The notes under the pieces were generated by a model. It saw nothing but the letters and a program-made list of their open reading frames with translations. It was not told where the DNA came from and did no database searches. From positions 62,001-126,000 of the forward strand of contig NZ_JACJKQ010000003.1 of the NCBI RefSeq assembly GCF_016901575.1: a stretch of DNA of 64,000 nt, in the 5' to 3' direction. Positions within the stretch are counted from its first letter, which is position 1; each line of letters opens with the position of its first letter. This document shows positions 1 through 8,157 of the stretch, piece by piece. Both the position numbers and the translations under genes were made by a program. The stretch is from Enorma phocaeensis. Its GTDB lineage: Bacteria; Actinomycetota; Coriobacteriia; Coriobacteriales; Coriobacteriaceae.

Positions 1-641
1 TCAAGCATTCGGTTCACGGCATATCCCTCAAGCTCGCGCGCGTATCCGCGGCGGCGATGCTCGGGAAACACCTCGAGCATGCCCATGGACCCCTCGTCGT
101 GCTCGCCGATAAAGCCGACCAGGTCGCCAGCGGCATCAAAGCCTCCCCACACCCAGCCGTCTTCGAGGTGGCGGGCGACATCCGCGGGCGAGATCATGTC
201 GTAATGGGCGACGACGGCATCCAGGTCGTCCAGACCGAGCTGGCGGATGGACAGGCCGCCCGACAGCCCAACGGGTCGCTCGCCCTCATATATACAAATG
301 TTGTAGCAGGTCTCCGGCGTCACGGGAAACCCGATCGCCTCGGGCTGGCGGGCGTCGTGCGACATGGTGATGGGACGCTCGCCATCGGGGAGCTTGGCCG
401 CCTCCGCCAGGGTCACGCCGCCCGGAAGCAGCGGCAACCGGGCAATGGAGCAGGCCGCCTCGACGTCGCGTCCGGCGATGAAGACCATCCCCGAGCGTCG
501 CACCCGGGCGAGAACGCCGTCATCTCCGGCGTACAGGCAGTCCGCCCGCCCGAGGCGCAGCATCTCATCCAGGGTCACGAGCTCGCGGGGATCTTCCTGC
601 GACGCGATAAACGCATGAACGTGTTCGAGCACGGCGGCCAC
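1..641 (-). CDS. GNAT-family N-acetyltransferase (3' end cut by window edge)
   Basis: The reverse strand reads about 213 residues from a GTG start with an AGAGGTGAAAGGG ribosome site just upstream, and runs off the left edge without a stop. The last visible part contains GMLEVFPEHRRRGYAREL, the acetyl-CoA pyrophosphate-binding motif (R/Q-x-x-G-x-A type) of GNAT acetyltransferases, preceded by a V-G-F-I-G strand as expected. The N-terminal half (about residues 1-110) has no motif I recognise and may be a divergent first GNAT-like fold. The substrate cannot be told from the sequence. The gene is divergent from the ABC importer that starts at 801, so the interval 642-800 carries both promoters. 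Confidence 0.75.
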   Translation of the reverse strand, partial: MAAVLEHVHAFIASQEDPRELVTLDEMLRLGRADCLYAGDDGVLARVRRSGMVFIAGRDVEAACSIARLPLLPGGVTLAEAAKLPDGERPITMSHDARQPEAIGFPVTPETCYNICIYEGERPVGLSGGLSIRQLGLDDLDAVVAHYDMISPADVARHLEDGWVWGGFDAAGDLVGFIGEHDEGSMGMLEVFPEHRRRGYARELEGYAVNRML

Positions 642-760
642 CCCTTTCACCTCTTACCGACCGCCCATGGTACCCTCCCGGCTCATCATCTCGCAACATC
701 TTGAAACTCACTCTTGCGCTCCATCAAAGTAAAGCGTAGAGTCACAAGTGCTTTGCACGG

Positions 761-780
761 TACTTTAGTTAACTAAAGTA
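761..780. promoter_or_regulatory. Perfect 20-bp palindromic operator upstream of amino acid importer
   Basis: TACTTTAGTTAACTAAAGTA is identical to its own reverse complement and stands out as AT-rich in GC-rich surroundings. It lies 20 bp before the start codon at 801 and just after a -35-like TTGCAC (753-758), so a bound protein would block the promoter. The central TAGTTAACTA is also the core of the Escherichia coli trp operator (ACTAGTTAACTAGT), which suggests a TrpR-type or a MarR-type repressor. The identity of the regulator is inference. Confidence 0.7.
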
Positions 781-800
781 TTTCTCTGGAAGGGTCTCTC

Positions 801-1679
801 ATGGACAACACTCGCACCCCCTCGCGCCGCAGGTTTGCACTGCTCGCCTGCTTCGCCACCCTGGCTTGCGCCGTCGCGCTGCTTACCGGATGCAACTCCT
901 CCACGCCGTCCGCCGGCTCGGCCGGCTCTGCCGACACCGGCAGCGCCGCCGAGGACACCAGCGCGTCGGCCACCGGCACCCTCATCGTCGGCTTCGACCA
1001 GTCGTATCCTCCCTATGGCTTCGTAGGCGATGACGGCGAGTTCACCGGCTTCGACCTCGACCTTGCCGCCGCCGTCGCCGACAAGCTCGGCTGGGACGTT
1101 CAGTATGAGGCAATCGACTGGGACGCCAAGGACACGCTGCTCAACTCCGGCGCCATCAACTGCATCTGGAACGGCTTCACCATGGAGGGCCGCGAGGACG
1201 ACTACACCTTCTCCGAGCCCTACATGCTCAACGAGCAGGTCGTCGTGGTTCGCGCCGACAGCGGCATCACGAGCCTTGAGGACCTCGCCGGCAAGACCGT
1301 CATCACCCAGGTAGACTCCGCCGCGCTCGACGTCCTCGAGGGCGACCAGGCCGACCTTGCCGCCACCTTCGCGTCGCTCGAGCAGATCGGCGAGTACAAC
1401 ACCGCCTTCATGCAGCTCGAGTCCGGCGCCGTCGACGCCGTCGCCTGCGACCTCTCCATCGCCGCCTATCAGCTGGCAGCAAACCCCGACGCCTACCTCC
1501 AGCTTGACGAGGCGCTTTCGTCCGAGCACTACGCCGTGGGCTTCAAGCAGGGCGACACCGAGACCGCCGATGCCGTGACCGAGGCGCTGCGCGAGCTCAA
1601 CGCTGACGGAACGGTCCAGGAGCTCTGCGACAAGTACGCCGAGTACGGCCTTACCTACGACAACTGGGTCCTGGAGTAA
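801..1679 (+). CDS. Amino acid ABC transporter substrate-binding lipoprotein
   Basis: This 292-residue protein is the extracellular receptor of a polar amino acid importer (SBP_bac_3 family). A signal peptide with basic n-region (SRRRF) ends in the lipobox LLTGC, so Cys31 would be lipidated and anchor the protein in the membrane. After a Ser/Ala/Gly-rich tether the mature domain starts with GTLIVGFDQSYPPYGF, followed by FTGFDLDLAAAVADKLG, the classic opening of this family. The ATG has GGAAGGG about 7 bases upstream. It is the first gene of a receptor-permease-ATPase set. Ligand specificity is not visible, but the trp-operator-like palindrome in front would fit an aromatic amino acid. Confidence 0.93.
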   Translation: MDNTRTPSRRRFALLACFATLACAVALLTGCNSSTPSAGSAGSADTGSAAEDTSASATGTLIVGFDQSYPPYGFVGDDGEFTGFDLDLAAAVADKLGWDVQYEAIDWDAKDTLLNSGAINCIWNGFTMEGREDDYTFSEPYMLNEQVVVVRADSGITSLEDLAGKTVITQVDSAALDVLEGDQADLAATFASLEQIGEYNTAFMQLESGAVDAVACDLSIAAYQLAANPDAYLQLDEALSSEHYAVGFKQGDTETADAVTEALRELNADGTVQELCDKYAEYGLTYDNWVLE

Positions 1680-1690
1680 CCCCATGCAAC

Positions 1691-1727
1691 GCCGCGCGAT
1701 GCCGGACACCGAGCGGCATCGCGCGGC
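1691..1727. terminator. Intercistronic hairpin 1 after the receptor gene
   Basis: A perfect 14-bp stem (GCCGCGCGATGCCG with its complement) encloses a 9-base loop, starting 11 bases after the stop codon of the receptor gene. No U-tract follows, so it looks more like a 3'-end-stabilising or leaky attenuating hairpin than a full terminator. Such hairpins often raise receptor levels over permease levels. Confidence 0.7.
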
Positions 1728-1737
1728 AACGTCGCTT

Positions 1738-1789
1738 GGGACGGGGCCATTCGTCATCCTGCAAGCTGTGTGACGAGTGGCCCCGTCCC
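1738..1789. terminator. Intercistronic hairpin 2, 19-bp stem
   Basis: The arms 1738-1756 and 1771-1789 pair over 19 bases with a single G-U, around a 14-base loop. It directly follows the hairpin at 1691-1727 and ends about 70 bases before the permease start, with no U-tract. Two strong hairpins in a row between receptor and permease genes are more than is usual. Confidence 0.7.
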
Positions 1790-1860
1790 CGTGTGGCTAC
1801 GAGGCCATCCGTCGCCGTCGAGCGCGCCAGCACACCCACCTGCCAACGACCGGAGGAGAT

Positions 1861-2514
1861 ATGGATATCGCAACCATGCTGCAAATGCTCTTCGAGGGCT
1901 TCCTCGTAAGCATGCAGATCTTCGCGTTCACACTCATCGGCGCCGTGCCGCTGGGCATCGTGGTGGCATTGCTGCGCATGAGCCGCGTCGCACCCGTGCG
2001 TTGGATCACGCGCCTGTACATCTCCATCATGCGCGGAACGCCCCTCATGCTGCAGATGTTTGCCATCTACTTCGCTCCGTACTACGTCTTCGGCATCCAG
2101 CTCACCACCGACTCAAAGTGGTATGCGACCATCGTGGCGTTCATCGTGAACTACGCCGCCTACTTCGCCGAGATCTATCGCTCCGGCATCCAGTCCATTC
2201 CGCGCGGACAGTATGAGGCGGCAGAGGTGCTGGGCTATTCGCGCGTCCAGACCTTCGTGCACATCGTGCTCCCCCAGGTGGTCAAGCGCATCCTGCCCGC
2301 CATGGGCAACGAGGTGATCACGCTGGTAAAGGACACCTCGCTTGCATTCTCCATCGGCGTGGCCGAGATGTTCTCGACGGCACGCGCGCTTGTCGCGTCG
2401 CAGGTGAGCATGGCCCCCTTCGCCATCGCGGCCGCATTCTACTGGGTCTTCAACTTCTTGGTCGAAATGGTGCTCGGCTTGCTCGAGAAACGCCTCGACT
2501 ACTACCACGACTAG
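1861..2514 (+). CDS. Amino acid ABC transporter permease
   Basis: This 217-residue membrane protein of the HisM/GlnP family has the family length, about five hydrophobic segments and the cytoplasmic EAA loop ([21 protein letters not shown]) that docks on the ATPase. A typical R-G-T-P-L motif follows the second membrane segment. I chose the ATG at 1861 because GGAGGAG sits 4-9 bases upstream; the frame is open further upstream to 1777, but that part overlaps hairpin sequence and lacks a ribosome site. It is the second gene of the importer and would form the translocation pore as a homodimer. Confidence 0.92.
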   Translation: MDIATMLQMLFEGFLVSMQIFAFTLIGAVPLGIVVALLRMSRVAPVRWITRLYISIMRGTPLMLQMFAIYFAPYYVFGIQLTTDSKWYATIVAFIVNYAAYFAEIYRSGIQSIPRGQYEAAEVLGYSRVQTFVHIVLPQVVKRILPAMGNEVITLVKDTSLAFSIGVAEMFSTARALVASQVSMAPFAIAAAFYWVFNFLVEMVLGLLEKRLDYYHD

Positions 2515-2596
2515 CGACGCTGGCGAATCGTCGCAGCCGACGCCGGCGACCCGCCGCCACAAGACCATCCACCATCCAAACGCTGAGGAGTACACC

Positions 2597-3379
2597 GTGA
2601 GCACCATCAAGCAGCAGAGTTCCCCTGTCGTCGCCCTCGCCGGGGCGCGCAAGGCGTTTGGAGACAACGAGGTGTTGCGCGGCGTCTCGCTTTCCGTCGA
2701 CCCCGGTGAGGTCGTCGCCGTCATCGGGCCTTCCGGCGGCGGAAAGTCGACGCTGCTCCGTTGCCTCACCCTGCTTGAGACGCTCGACGCCGGCTCGCTG
2801 AGCTATGGCGAGCTCTCGGTCGCGCGCGACGAGGGCGGAAAGACCCACTACGTAAAAGGCCCCGAGCTCAAGCGGGCGCGCGAGCACTTTGGCCTCGTCT
2901 TTCAGAACTACAACCTGTTCCCCCACATGACCGTCATGCAAAACATCACCGATGCGCCGGTGCGCGTGCAGAAGCGGCAACGCGCAGAGGTCGAGCTCGA
3001 GGCGCAGGCGCTCGTCGCCAAGATGGGGCTCGAGGGGTGCGAGAACAAGGTGCCCTGCCAGCTCTCCGGCGGCCAGCAGCAGCGCGTGAGCATCGCCCGC
3101 GCCCTCGCCATGAATCCCGAGGTGCTCTACTTTGACGAGCCCACGAGCGCGCTCGACCCCGAGCTCACCGCCGAGGTGCTGCGCGTCATCAAGGCGCTCG
3201 CCGCCGAGAACATGACCATGGTCATCGTGACCCACGAGATGGGCTTCGCGCGCGAGGTCGCCGACCGCGTACTCTTCATGGATGGCGGCGTCATCGTGGA
3301 AGAGGGTCCGGCGGAGCAGGTCATCGACCATCCCCGCGAGGCGCGCACCCGCGCCTTCCTCTCGCATCTCAGCGAGTAG
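2597..3379 (+). CDS. Amino acid ABC transporter ATP-binding protein
   Basis: This 260-residue ATPase energises the importer encoded just upstream. It shows Walker A (GPSGGGKST), Q-loop (FQNYNLFPH), ABC signature (LSGGQQQR), Walker B ([12 protein letters not shown]) and the switch histidine ([10 protein letters not shown]), in the order and spacing of the GlnQ/HisP family. The start is a GTG with GAGGAG about 8 bases upstream. An insert after the Walker A helix ([18 protein letters not shown]) is longer than in most GlnQ proteins. It is the last gene of the unit and is convergent with the AlbA_2 gene at 3444; I see no strong terminator in the 64 bases between them. Confidence 0.93.
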   Translation: MSTIKQQSSPVVALAGARKAFGDNEVLRGVSLSVDPGEVVAVIGPSGGGKSTLLRCLTLLETLDAGSLSYGELSVARDEGGKTHYVKGPELKRAREHFGLVFQNYNLFPHMTVMQNITDAPVRVQKRQRAEVELEAQALVAKMGLEGCENKVPCQLSGGQQQRVSIARALAMNPEVLYFDEPTSALDPELTAEVLRVIKALAAENMTMVIVTHEMGFAREVADRVLFMDGGVIVEEGPAEQVIDHPREARTRAFLSHLSE

Positions 3380-3443
3380 GCAGGCCGCCCAACAGACAGC
3401 GGCGAATAGGCGACAAATCCAAAAGTGATCCGCTCGCCCACCG

Positions 3444-4925
3444 TTACCTGCTGCGCGACACCTGCAGCTTGCTGCGCGATTGCCCCGCTACCGTCACGCG
3501 CTCGAGCCTTCTGGACGACACCATCGCCTCGACGGCGTCCGACAGGCGTTTCGTGATGCCTTTATAGCCCAGGGCATGTGCGAGCTCGGTCATGGAAAGC
3601 GGCTCCCCTGCTCGAGCGAGCGTATCCACAAGCTTTTGCTCGTACGCCTCGGCCCTCTTCTGAGCCGCATCGTTACGAATGAATGCGGGATGCACCGGCA
3701 GCGTCACGGATAAGAATCCCCTCGCCTCGTCCATCTCGAACGCTGGCTCCGGCGAGCCGTTGGCCGCAAGCGCCGCGAACACCGCGGGATAGCCTGTGTT
3801 TCTCCCCTCAACCAAACGCAGCTCTTTGAGAAAGTCCCCGATGCGACGGTTGCGGTATACGCGCGCACGGAACCTATGCTGCCGAATGTCCTCGTCCGTG
3901 ATGCTGCGGTCAAACCCAGGAAAGCTCGTCACTTCGAGACTCGCCGGCGTCACGCGCACCACAATGGGCTCGTTCACCTGATACGAGCGATGGTAGACCG
4001 CATTGGAAAGAATCTCTTCGACCGCCTTCATGGGATAGTTGTACACCACATCCGATTCCGCACGATGTGCTTCCTTGAACGTCTTTCGCTTGATCACATA
4101 GCTTTCCAGATAGCCCAAAGCGTCACGCAGCTGTCTCTGAATTGGACCGGTAAAGACCATCTCGGTCATCCCGTCACCAGTCGGATCGGGCATGTCCACT
4201 ACCTCGATGCGGGCGTATCGGAAGAAACGCTCGGGATGCTCACAAAACATGAGGATTCCGACGTTGCGCGGATGCCTGTTCTCTGGCGGCCCCGACAATA
4301 GCTGCAAGTCATCGGCGAGCTCCTCGACGCTTATTGCCGGACGTTCGCCCAGCGCGCTCCCGACGGCACGCACGTGCTCGCGCATGATGCCAAGGTCAAG
4401 ATCGTCGATGGTGGCAAGTAGGTTTGGCCGGTCGTCAAAGGGGATGTCTGATGACACGTAGAATAGCTCGCGCTCCTCTTGCGGAGACGCGACGAGCGTG
4501 CTGCTGAACTTTCTGATGTAGTAGCGCTTGTCCGCTGCATTCTTTGCAAGCACGTCGCGCGGCGCCTTGTAGGGGCGCCCAAACCCTGCGGGCACCCAAA
4601 TCACGATAAGGTACGCCCCTTGGAACTCTACGGGCTCCACGATGGGATTGTAGAGCGGCTCGATGGTGCGGCACATCCCGACAAGCCGCTTGAGAATCCC
4701 GTCGACTTCGGACTGCTTGATACCTTTGGGAGGAAGGACAGGCATGCCGTCCCGCTCTTCGATACCGATGACGATATATCCACCGCCTATGTTATCGATG
4801 TCGTTGGCAAACGCACAAATCGTATGAATGATGGGATTGGGATTGAACCCCGTCTTGAACTCGACGCGCGTCGATTCGACCGTGCGCAGGTTTACTAGGT
4901 CGCCGAGGTTAATGGGGATGGACAT
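3444..4925 (-). CDS. Schlafen/AlbA_2-type ATP-binding transcriptional regulator
   Basis: This 493-residue protein has an N-terminal AlbA_2 (Schlafen-like) domain, about residues 5-130, with ESTRVEFKTGF and the GGGYIVIGIEE strand. A GHKL-like ATP-binding half follows (EILSNAVYHRSY as N-box, EGRNTGYP as glycine motif), and residues about 420-493 form a C-terminal winged helix (MTELAHALGYKGITKRLSDAVEAMV). This is the layout of proteins often annotated as RecG-related putative regulators. The ATG at 4925 is preceded by AGGAGG; the open frame continues upstream only because it reads through the operator array at 4967-5047. The likely role is a DNA-binding regulator that controls its own promoter. 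Its other targets are unknown. Confidence 0.85.
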   Translation of the reverse strand: MSIPINLGDLVNLRTVESTRVEFKTGFNPNPIIHTICAFANDIDNIGGGYIVIGIEERDGMPVLPPKGIKQSEVDGILKRLVGMCRTIEPLYNPIVEPVEFQGAYLIVIWVPAGFGRPYKAPRDVLAKNAADKRYYIRKFSSTLVASPQEERELFYVSSDIPFDDRPNLLATIDDLDLGIMREHVRAVGSALGERPAISVEELADDLQLLSGPPENRHPRNVGILMFCEHPERFFRYARIEVVDMPDPTGDGMTEMVFTGPIQRQLRDALGYLESYVIKRKTFKEAHRAESDVVYNYPMKAVEEILSNAVYHRSYQVNEPIVVRVTPASLEVTSFPGFDRSITDEDIRQHRFRARVYRNRRIGDFLKELRLVEGRNTGYPAVFAALAANGSPEPAFEMDEARGFLSVTLPVHPAFIRNDAAQKRAEAYEQKLVDTLARAGEPLSMTELAHALGYKGITKRLSDAVEAMVSSRRLERVTVAGQSRSKLQVSRSR

Positions 4926-4966
4926 AGGACCTCCTACCTGCATGAATATGCCTTCACTCAGCAAAT

Positions 4967-5047
4967 TCGATAACTCGATAGTACATTTGTCGAGTACTCG
5001 ACGCAAGTTTTGTCGAGTACTCGACAAGATGGATGTCGAGTTATCGA
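4967..5047. promoter_or_regulatory. Array of four TCGA-N4-TCGA palindromes at exact 23-bp spacing
   Basis: Cores lie at 4967-4978 (TCGATAACTCGA), 4990-5001 and 5013-5024 (both TCGAGTACTCGA, inside perfect GTCGAGTACTCGAC) and 5036-5047 (TCGAGTTATCGA). Their centres are 23 bp apart each time, and the outer two are reverse complements of each other, so the whole array is a mirror about position 5007. It surrounds the promoter of the AlbA_2 gene, which makes autoregulation likely. Confidence 0.85.
4978..5006 (-). promoter_or_regulatory. Promoter of the AlbA_2 regulator gene
   Basis: On the reverse strand TTGCGT (5001-5006) and TACTAT (4978-4983) are separated by exactly 17 bp. The second palindrome of the operator array fills the spacer and the first overlaps the -10 end. 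Transcription would start about 45 bases before the ATG at 4925. Confidence 0.65.
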
Positions 5048-5060
5048 GTTTTGAAGCGAA

Positions 5061-5089
5061 GGGGGCACGGCCGTTGAAGCCGTGCCCCC
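5061..5089 (-). terminator. Terminator of the fused ABC transporter gene
   Basis: An 11-bp perfect GC stem (GGGGGCACGGC and complement) with a 7-base loop lies 114 bases after the stop at 5203, before the operator array of the next gene. The U-tract on the reverse strand is weak and interrupted. Confidence 0.55.
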
Positions 5090-5202
5090 ACATCATTCAT
5101 GGCGGGTTTTCATGTGCCGCACGTCGCCCCAAAAGCGAAGCCCCAACAGGTGAAGCGGCGCCGGCGCCGGGGCGGCAACATCGGGCGCTCAAAGAGGTGG
5201 AG

Positions 5203-7887
5203 CTACTCGGTGCGGAGCGCCGTGACCGGGTCCTTCTTTGCCGCCATGCGGCTCGGCGCCAGGCCGGCGACGAGCGACAGCACGATCGAGATGAGCACCA
5301 GCGCGATGCCCGGCCCAACCGGCACGGCGGCCAGATTCTCCACGCCCGCGACCTCGTAGATGATCGCGTTCACCGGAATATCCAGCAAAACGGTCACGCC
5401 GACGCCCAGCAGTCCGCTCACCGCGCCGATGATAAAGGTCTCCGCCGTGAAGATGCGGCTCACGTCGCGCTTGCTCGCCCCGATGGCGCGCAGGATACCG
5501 ATCTCCTTGGTGCGCTCGAGCACGCTGATGTAGGTGATGATACCGATCATGATCGAGCTCACCACCAGCGAGATGGCCACGAAGGCGATGAGGATATAGG
5601 TGAGCGCGTTCACGATGTCGGTCACGCTCGACATGAGCATGCCCACGATGTCGGTGTATTGAATCTCGGTGCCCTCTCCCGAGGCGCGGATCTCGTCGTT
5701 GTAGTCGGCAATCAGGTTGTCGATAGCCTCTTTGGCCTCGAAGTCCGCCGGGTAGATGCTGATCTGCGACGGCGCGTCGAGGTCCGCCTTGCCGAGCGTC
5801 TCCAGATTCCCCTCGTAGGTGGCGTTATCGGTCTGGTCGGCCATGCGCTCCGAGAACGCCGCCGCGATCTCCTCGTCGCTCATGCCGGACTCGCGCATCT
5901 GATCCACATATGCCTGAATCTGCTGCCCCTGGTCGGAGGGCATCTGGGCGATCATGGCATCGATCTGCTCCATGGAGAGGCTGGTGCCCACGTCGTCAGA
6001 AAACGGCAGGCCGGTGAACACGTCCGTGGTTGGGTCGGCCTCCTGCGCCTGCACGACCTCGCTCTCGTCCGCCTGCTCGATGAGGTGCTCGATGAGCTCG
6101 GGCGTGTAGAGCACCGCGCCCCAGTTGCTGCCCGCGTCGTTCTCCTCCGTGGGCCGCACGATACCCACCACGCGCACCTCTTCGGCGCCGTCGACCACGT
6201 CGCGCATGAACGCGTCGTCCTCGCTCATGTCCGCCCAGGTCCCGTCGTCCTGCTGGGCATACTTGGAGCTCTCGGGCACCAGCTTGAAGGTGAGCCCCAG
6301 CAGCTCGTCATAGGTGTAGCTGGTCTCGTCGGCCGCCTCCACCTTCTCGCCGGCCATGACGTCGCTCATCATGCCGCGCAGGTCGCTTTGGTCCAAAAGC
6401 CCCAGCGCGTAGAGAGTGTAGTCGGAAATGCGGTCGTTCTGGTCGACATACACCACGACCTCGTTCCAGTTTTCCGGCATATGGCCGGCGACCACGTCGT
6501 AATCACGCGACCAGGTGTCCTTGTTGCTGAGCAGCTCGGTCCATACGTCGTAGCTGGAACCGCTGCCGCCGTTCATGCTGCTCATCATCTCGGTCTGGGT
6601 CTCGCCCATCGCAATGCCGAGCGAATCGAGGACCGTCGCCGGGTTCACCTGCACCACGCCGTCCGTCGTATCGCACTTATACACGTTGAGCGGCGTGGCG
6701 TAGGTGTACTGGATGTCGGTGACGAGCTCGCTCAGGGCGCCGGAGTCCGTCTCGGGGTCGCTGTCGAGCCACGTCTTGATGGCGCGCATGTCGTTCTCGT
6801 TGGCGCCCGACGCCATGCTGGACACCATGTCGGTGACGAGGTCTTTCGACTCCACCGTACCCTCTGCCGCCTTGCGCGTCACATCGGCCGCCGCGCCCAT
6901 CATGGAGCTCATCATGCTCGCCAGATCGACGCTCGTCTCCTGGATGGTGAGCGGGTAGCTCCCCATGGTCGATTCCTCGGTCTCGGCGATGTAGTTCTGG
7001 GCGCCGTCGGAGAGCGACAGGATGAGCGCGATGCCGATGATGCCGATAGACCCCGCGAACGCCGTGAGGAACGTTCGGCCCTTCTTGGTCATGAGGTTGG
7101 TAAACGACAGCGACATGGCCTGGCGGAACCCCATGGAGCGCTTGCCCTTTTTGGCGTCCTCGACCGCATGGCGCTGGATCTGCTCGGGGGTGAGACGCTC
7201 GGCTGCGGCATCGACCGGGCGCGAGTCGTCGGTGATGAGGCCGTCCGAGATGCGCACGATGCGGTCCGAATATCCCTCGGCGAGCTGTGGGTTATGCGTG
7301 ACCATGATCACCAGCCGGTCTCGGCTCAGGCGCTTCAAGATCTCCATGACCTCGACGGACGTCTCGGTGTCGAGGGCGCCGGTCGGCTCGTCTGCCAAGA
7401 TGATCTCGGGGTTGTTCACGATGGCGCGGGCAATGGCCACGCGCTGCATCTGACCGCCTGAGAGCTGGTTGGGGCGCTTGTGCATCTGCTCGGCAAGGCC
7501 GACCTGCGCAAGCGCCTCCTCGGCACGGCGCCGGCGCTCGGAGGCAGGGGTGCCCGAGAGCACGAGCGCCATCTCGACGTTGGCGATGACCGTCTGGTGC
7601 GGGATGAGGTTGTAGCTCTGGAAGACGAAGCCCACCGAGTGGTTGCGATAGGTGTCCCAGTCTCGGTCGAGGTAGCTCTTGGTGGAGCGTCCGTTAATCA
7701 CGAGGTCGCCTCGGGTGTATTGGTCGAGACCGCCGATGATGTTGAGCAGCGTGGTCTTGCCGCAACCCGACTGGCCGAGGATGCTCACAAACTCCTGGTC
7801 GCGAAACGTGACGCTGATGCCTTTGAGCGCGTGGACCACAGAGTCGCCCGAAGGATAATCTTTGGTGATGCCTTTGAGTTCAAGCAC
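5203..7887 (-). CDS. MacB-like ABC transporter, ATPase fused to FtsX-type permease
   Basis: About 894 residues. Residues 1-235 form an ABC ATPase of the MacB/LolD class with Walker A GQSGCGKTT, signature LSGGQMQR and Walker B ILADEPTGALD. A first membrane helix follows at about 270-290 (RTFLTAFAGSIGIIGIALIL), then a long extracytoplasmic domain of roughly 430 residues, then three C-terminal membrane helices with the FtsX signature (LERTKEIGILRAIGASKRDV). Such proteins export or mechanically act on substrates at the cell surface. In MacB proper the periplasmic domain is shorter. I chose a GTG at 7887 because AAGAAAGG lies just upstream; ATGs at 7914 and 7929 are possible but have no clear ribosome site. 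The substrate is unknown. Confidence 0.87.
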   Translation of the reverse strand: MLELKGITKDYPSGDSVVHALKGISVTFRDQEFVSILGQSGCGKTTLLNIIGGLDQYTRGDLVINGRSTKSYLDRDWDTYRNHSVGFVFQSYNLIPHQTVIANVEMALVLSGTPASERRRRAEEALAQVGLAEQMHKRPNQLSGGQMQRVAIARAIVNNPEIILADEPTGALDTETSVEVMEILKRLSRDRLVIMVTHNPQLAEGYSDRIVRISDGLITDDSRPVDAAAERLTPEQIQRHAVEDAKKGKRSMGFRQAMSLSFTNLMTKKGRTFLTAFAGSIGIIGIALILSLSDGAQNYIAETEESTMGSYPLTIQETSVDLASMMSSMMGAAADVTRKAAEGTVESKDLVTDMVSSMASGANENDMRAIKTWLDSDPETDSGALSELVTDIQYTYATPLNVYKCDTTDGVVQVNPATVLDSLGIAMGETQTEMMSSMNGGSGSSYDVWTELLSNKDTWSRDYDVVAGHMPENWNEVVVYVDQNDRISDYTLYALGLLDQSDLRGMMSDVMAGEKVEAADETSYTYDELLGLTFKLVPESSKYAQQDDGTWADMSEDDAFMRDVVDGAEEVRVVGIVRPTEENDAGSNWGAVLYTPELIEHLIEQADESEVVQAQEADPTTDVFTGLPFSDDVGTSLSMEQIDAMIAQMPSDQGQQIQAYVDQMRESGMSDEEIAAAFSERMADQTDNATYEGNLETLGKADLDAPSQISIYPADFEAKEAIDNLIADYNDEIRASGEGTEIQYTDIVGMLMSSVTDIVNALTYILIAFVAISLVVSSIMIGIITYISVLERTKEIGILRAIGASKRDVSRIFTAETFIIGAVSGLLGVGVTVLLDIPVNAIIYEVAGVENLAAVPVGPGIALVLISIVLSLVAGLAPSRMAAKKDPVTALRTE

Positions 7888-8157
7888 GATGGGCCTTTCT
7901 TGTTGGGGCGCCATGGCGGGCGCCAGAGCCATGACGGCGCGTGGAGGGGGGCGCCGCGGCAATAATGATGTATGGTACCCATTTTCTTGTCGCAGACATG
8001 GGTCGCAGACAGCCGCGACCTGCCTAGCGCCGTAAAGGAGCCGCCCGTTTGTGCCGAGGCCATGACCGCCGGCTTGGCTATACTGAGTCGTGCCAATGCC
8101 AAACGAGAGCCGGAATACCGGGGCCGCCGCCCCATTCCAGACCAGACAGGAGCCGCC

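Noticed and set aside
4967-5047. CRISPR-like short repeats
   Set aside because: The repeats are 12-14-bp palindromes at 23-bp steps with no unique spacers of normal length and no cas genes; they are operator sites.
4926-5096. Longer N-terminus for the AlbA_2 regulator
   Set aside because: The extra codons translate the operator array and a terminator; the ATG at 4925 has a perfect AGGAGG.
4828-7461. Very long rightward open frame (877 codons) antisense to the fused ABC transporter
   Set aside because: It is the high-GC mirror of the transporter gene; His/Arg/Leu-rich, no ribosome site, no domain, and its start lies in the AlbA_2 gene.
8041-8157. Promoter TATACT at 8079 for the RNA methyltransferase gene
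   Set aside because: No -35 at 16-18 bp; kept out as too weak.
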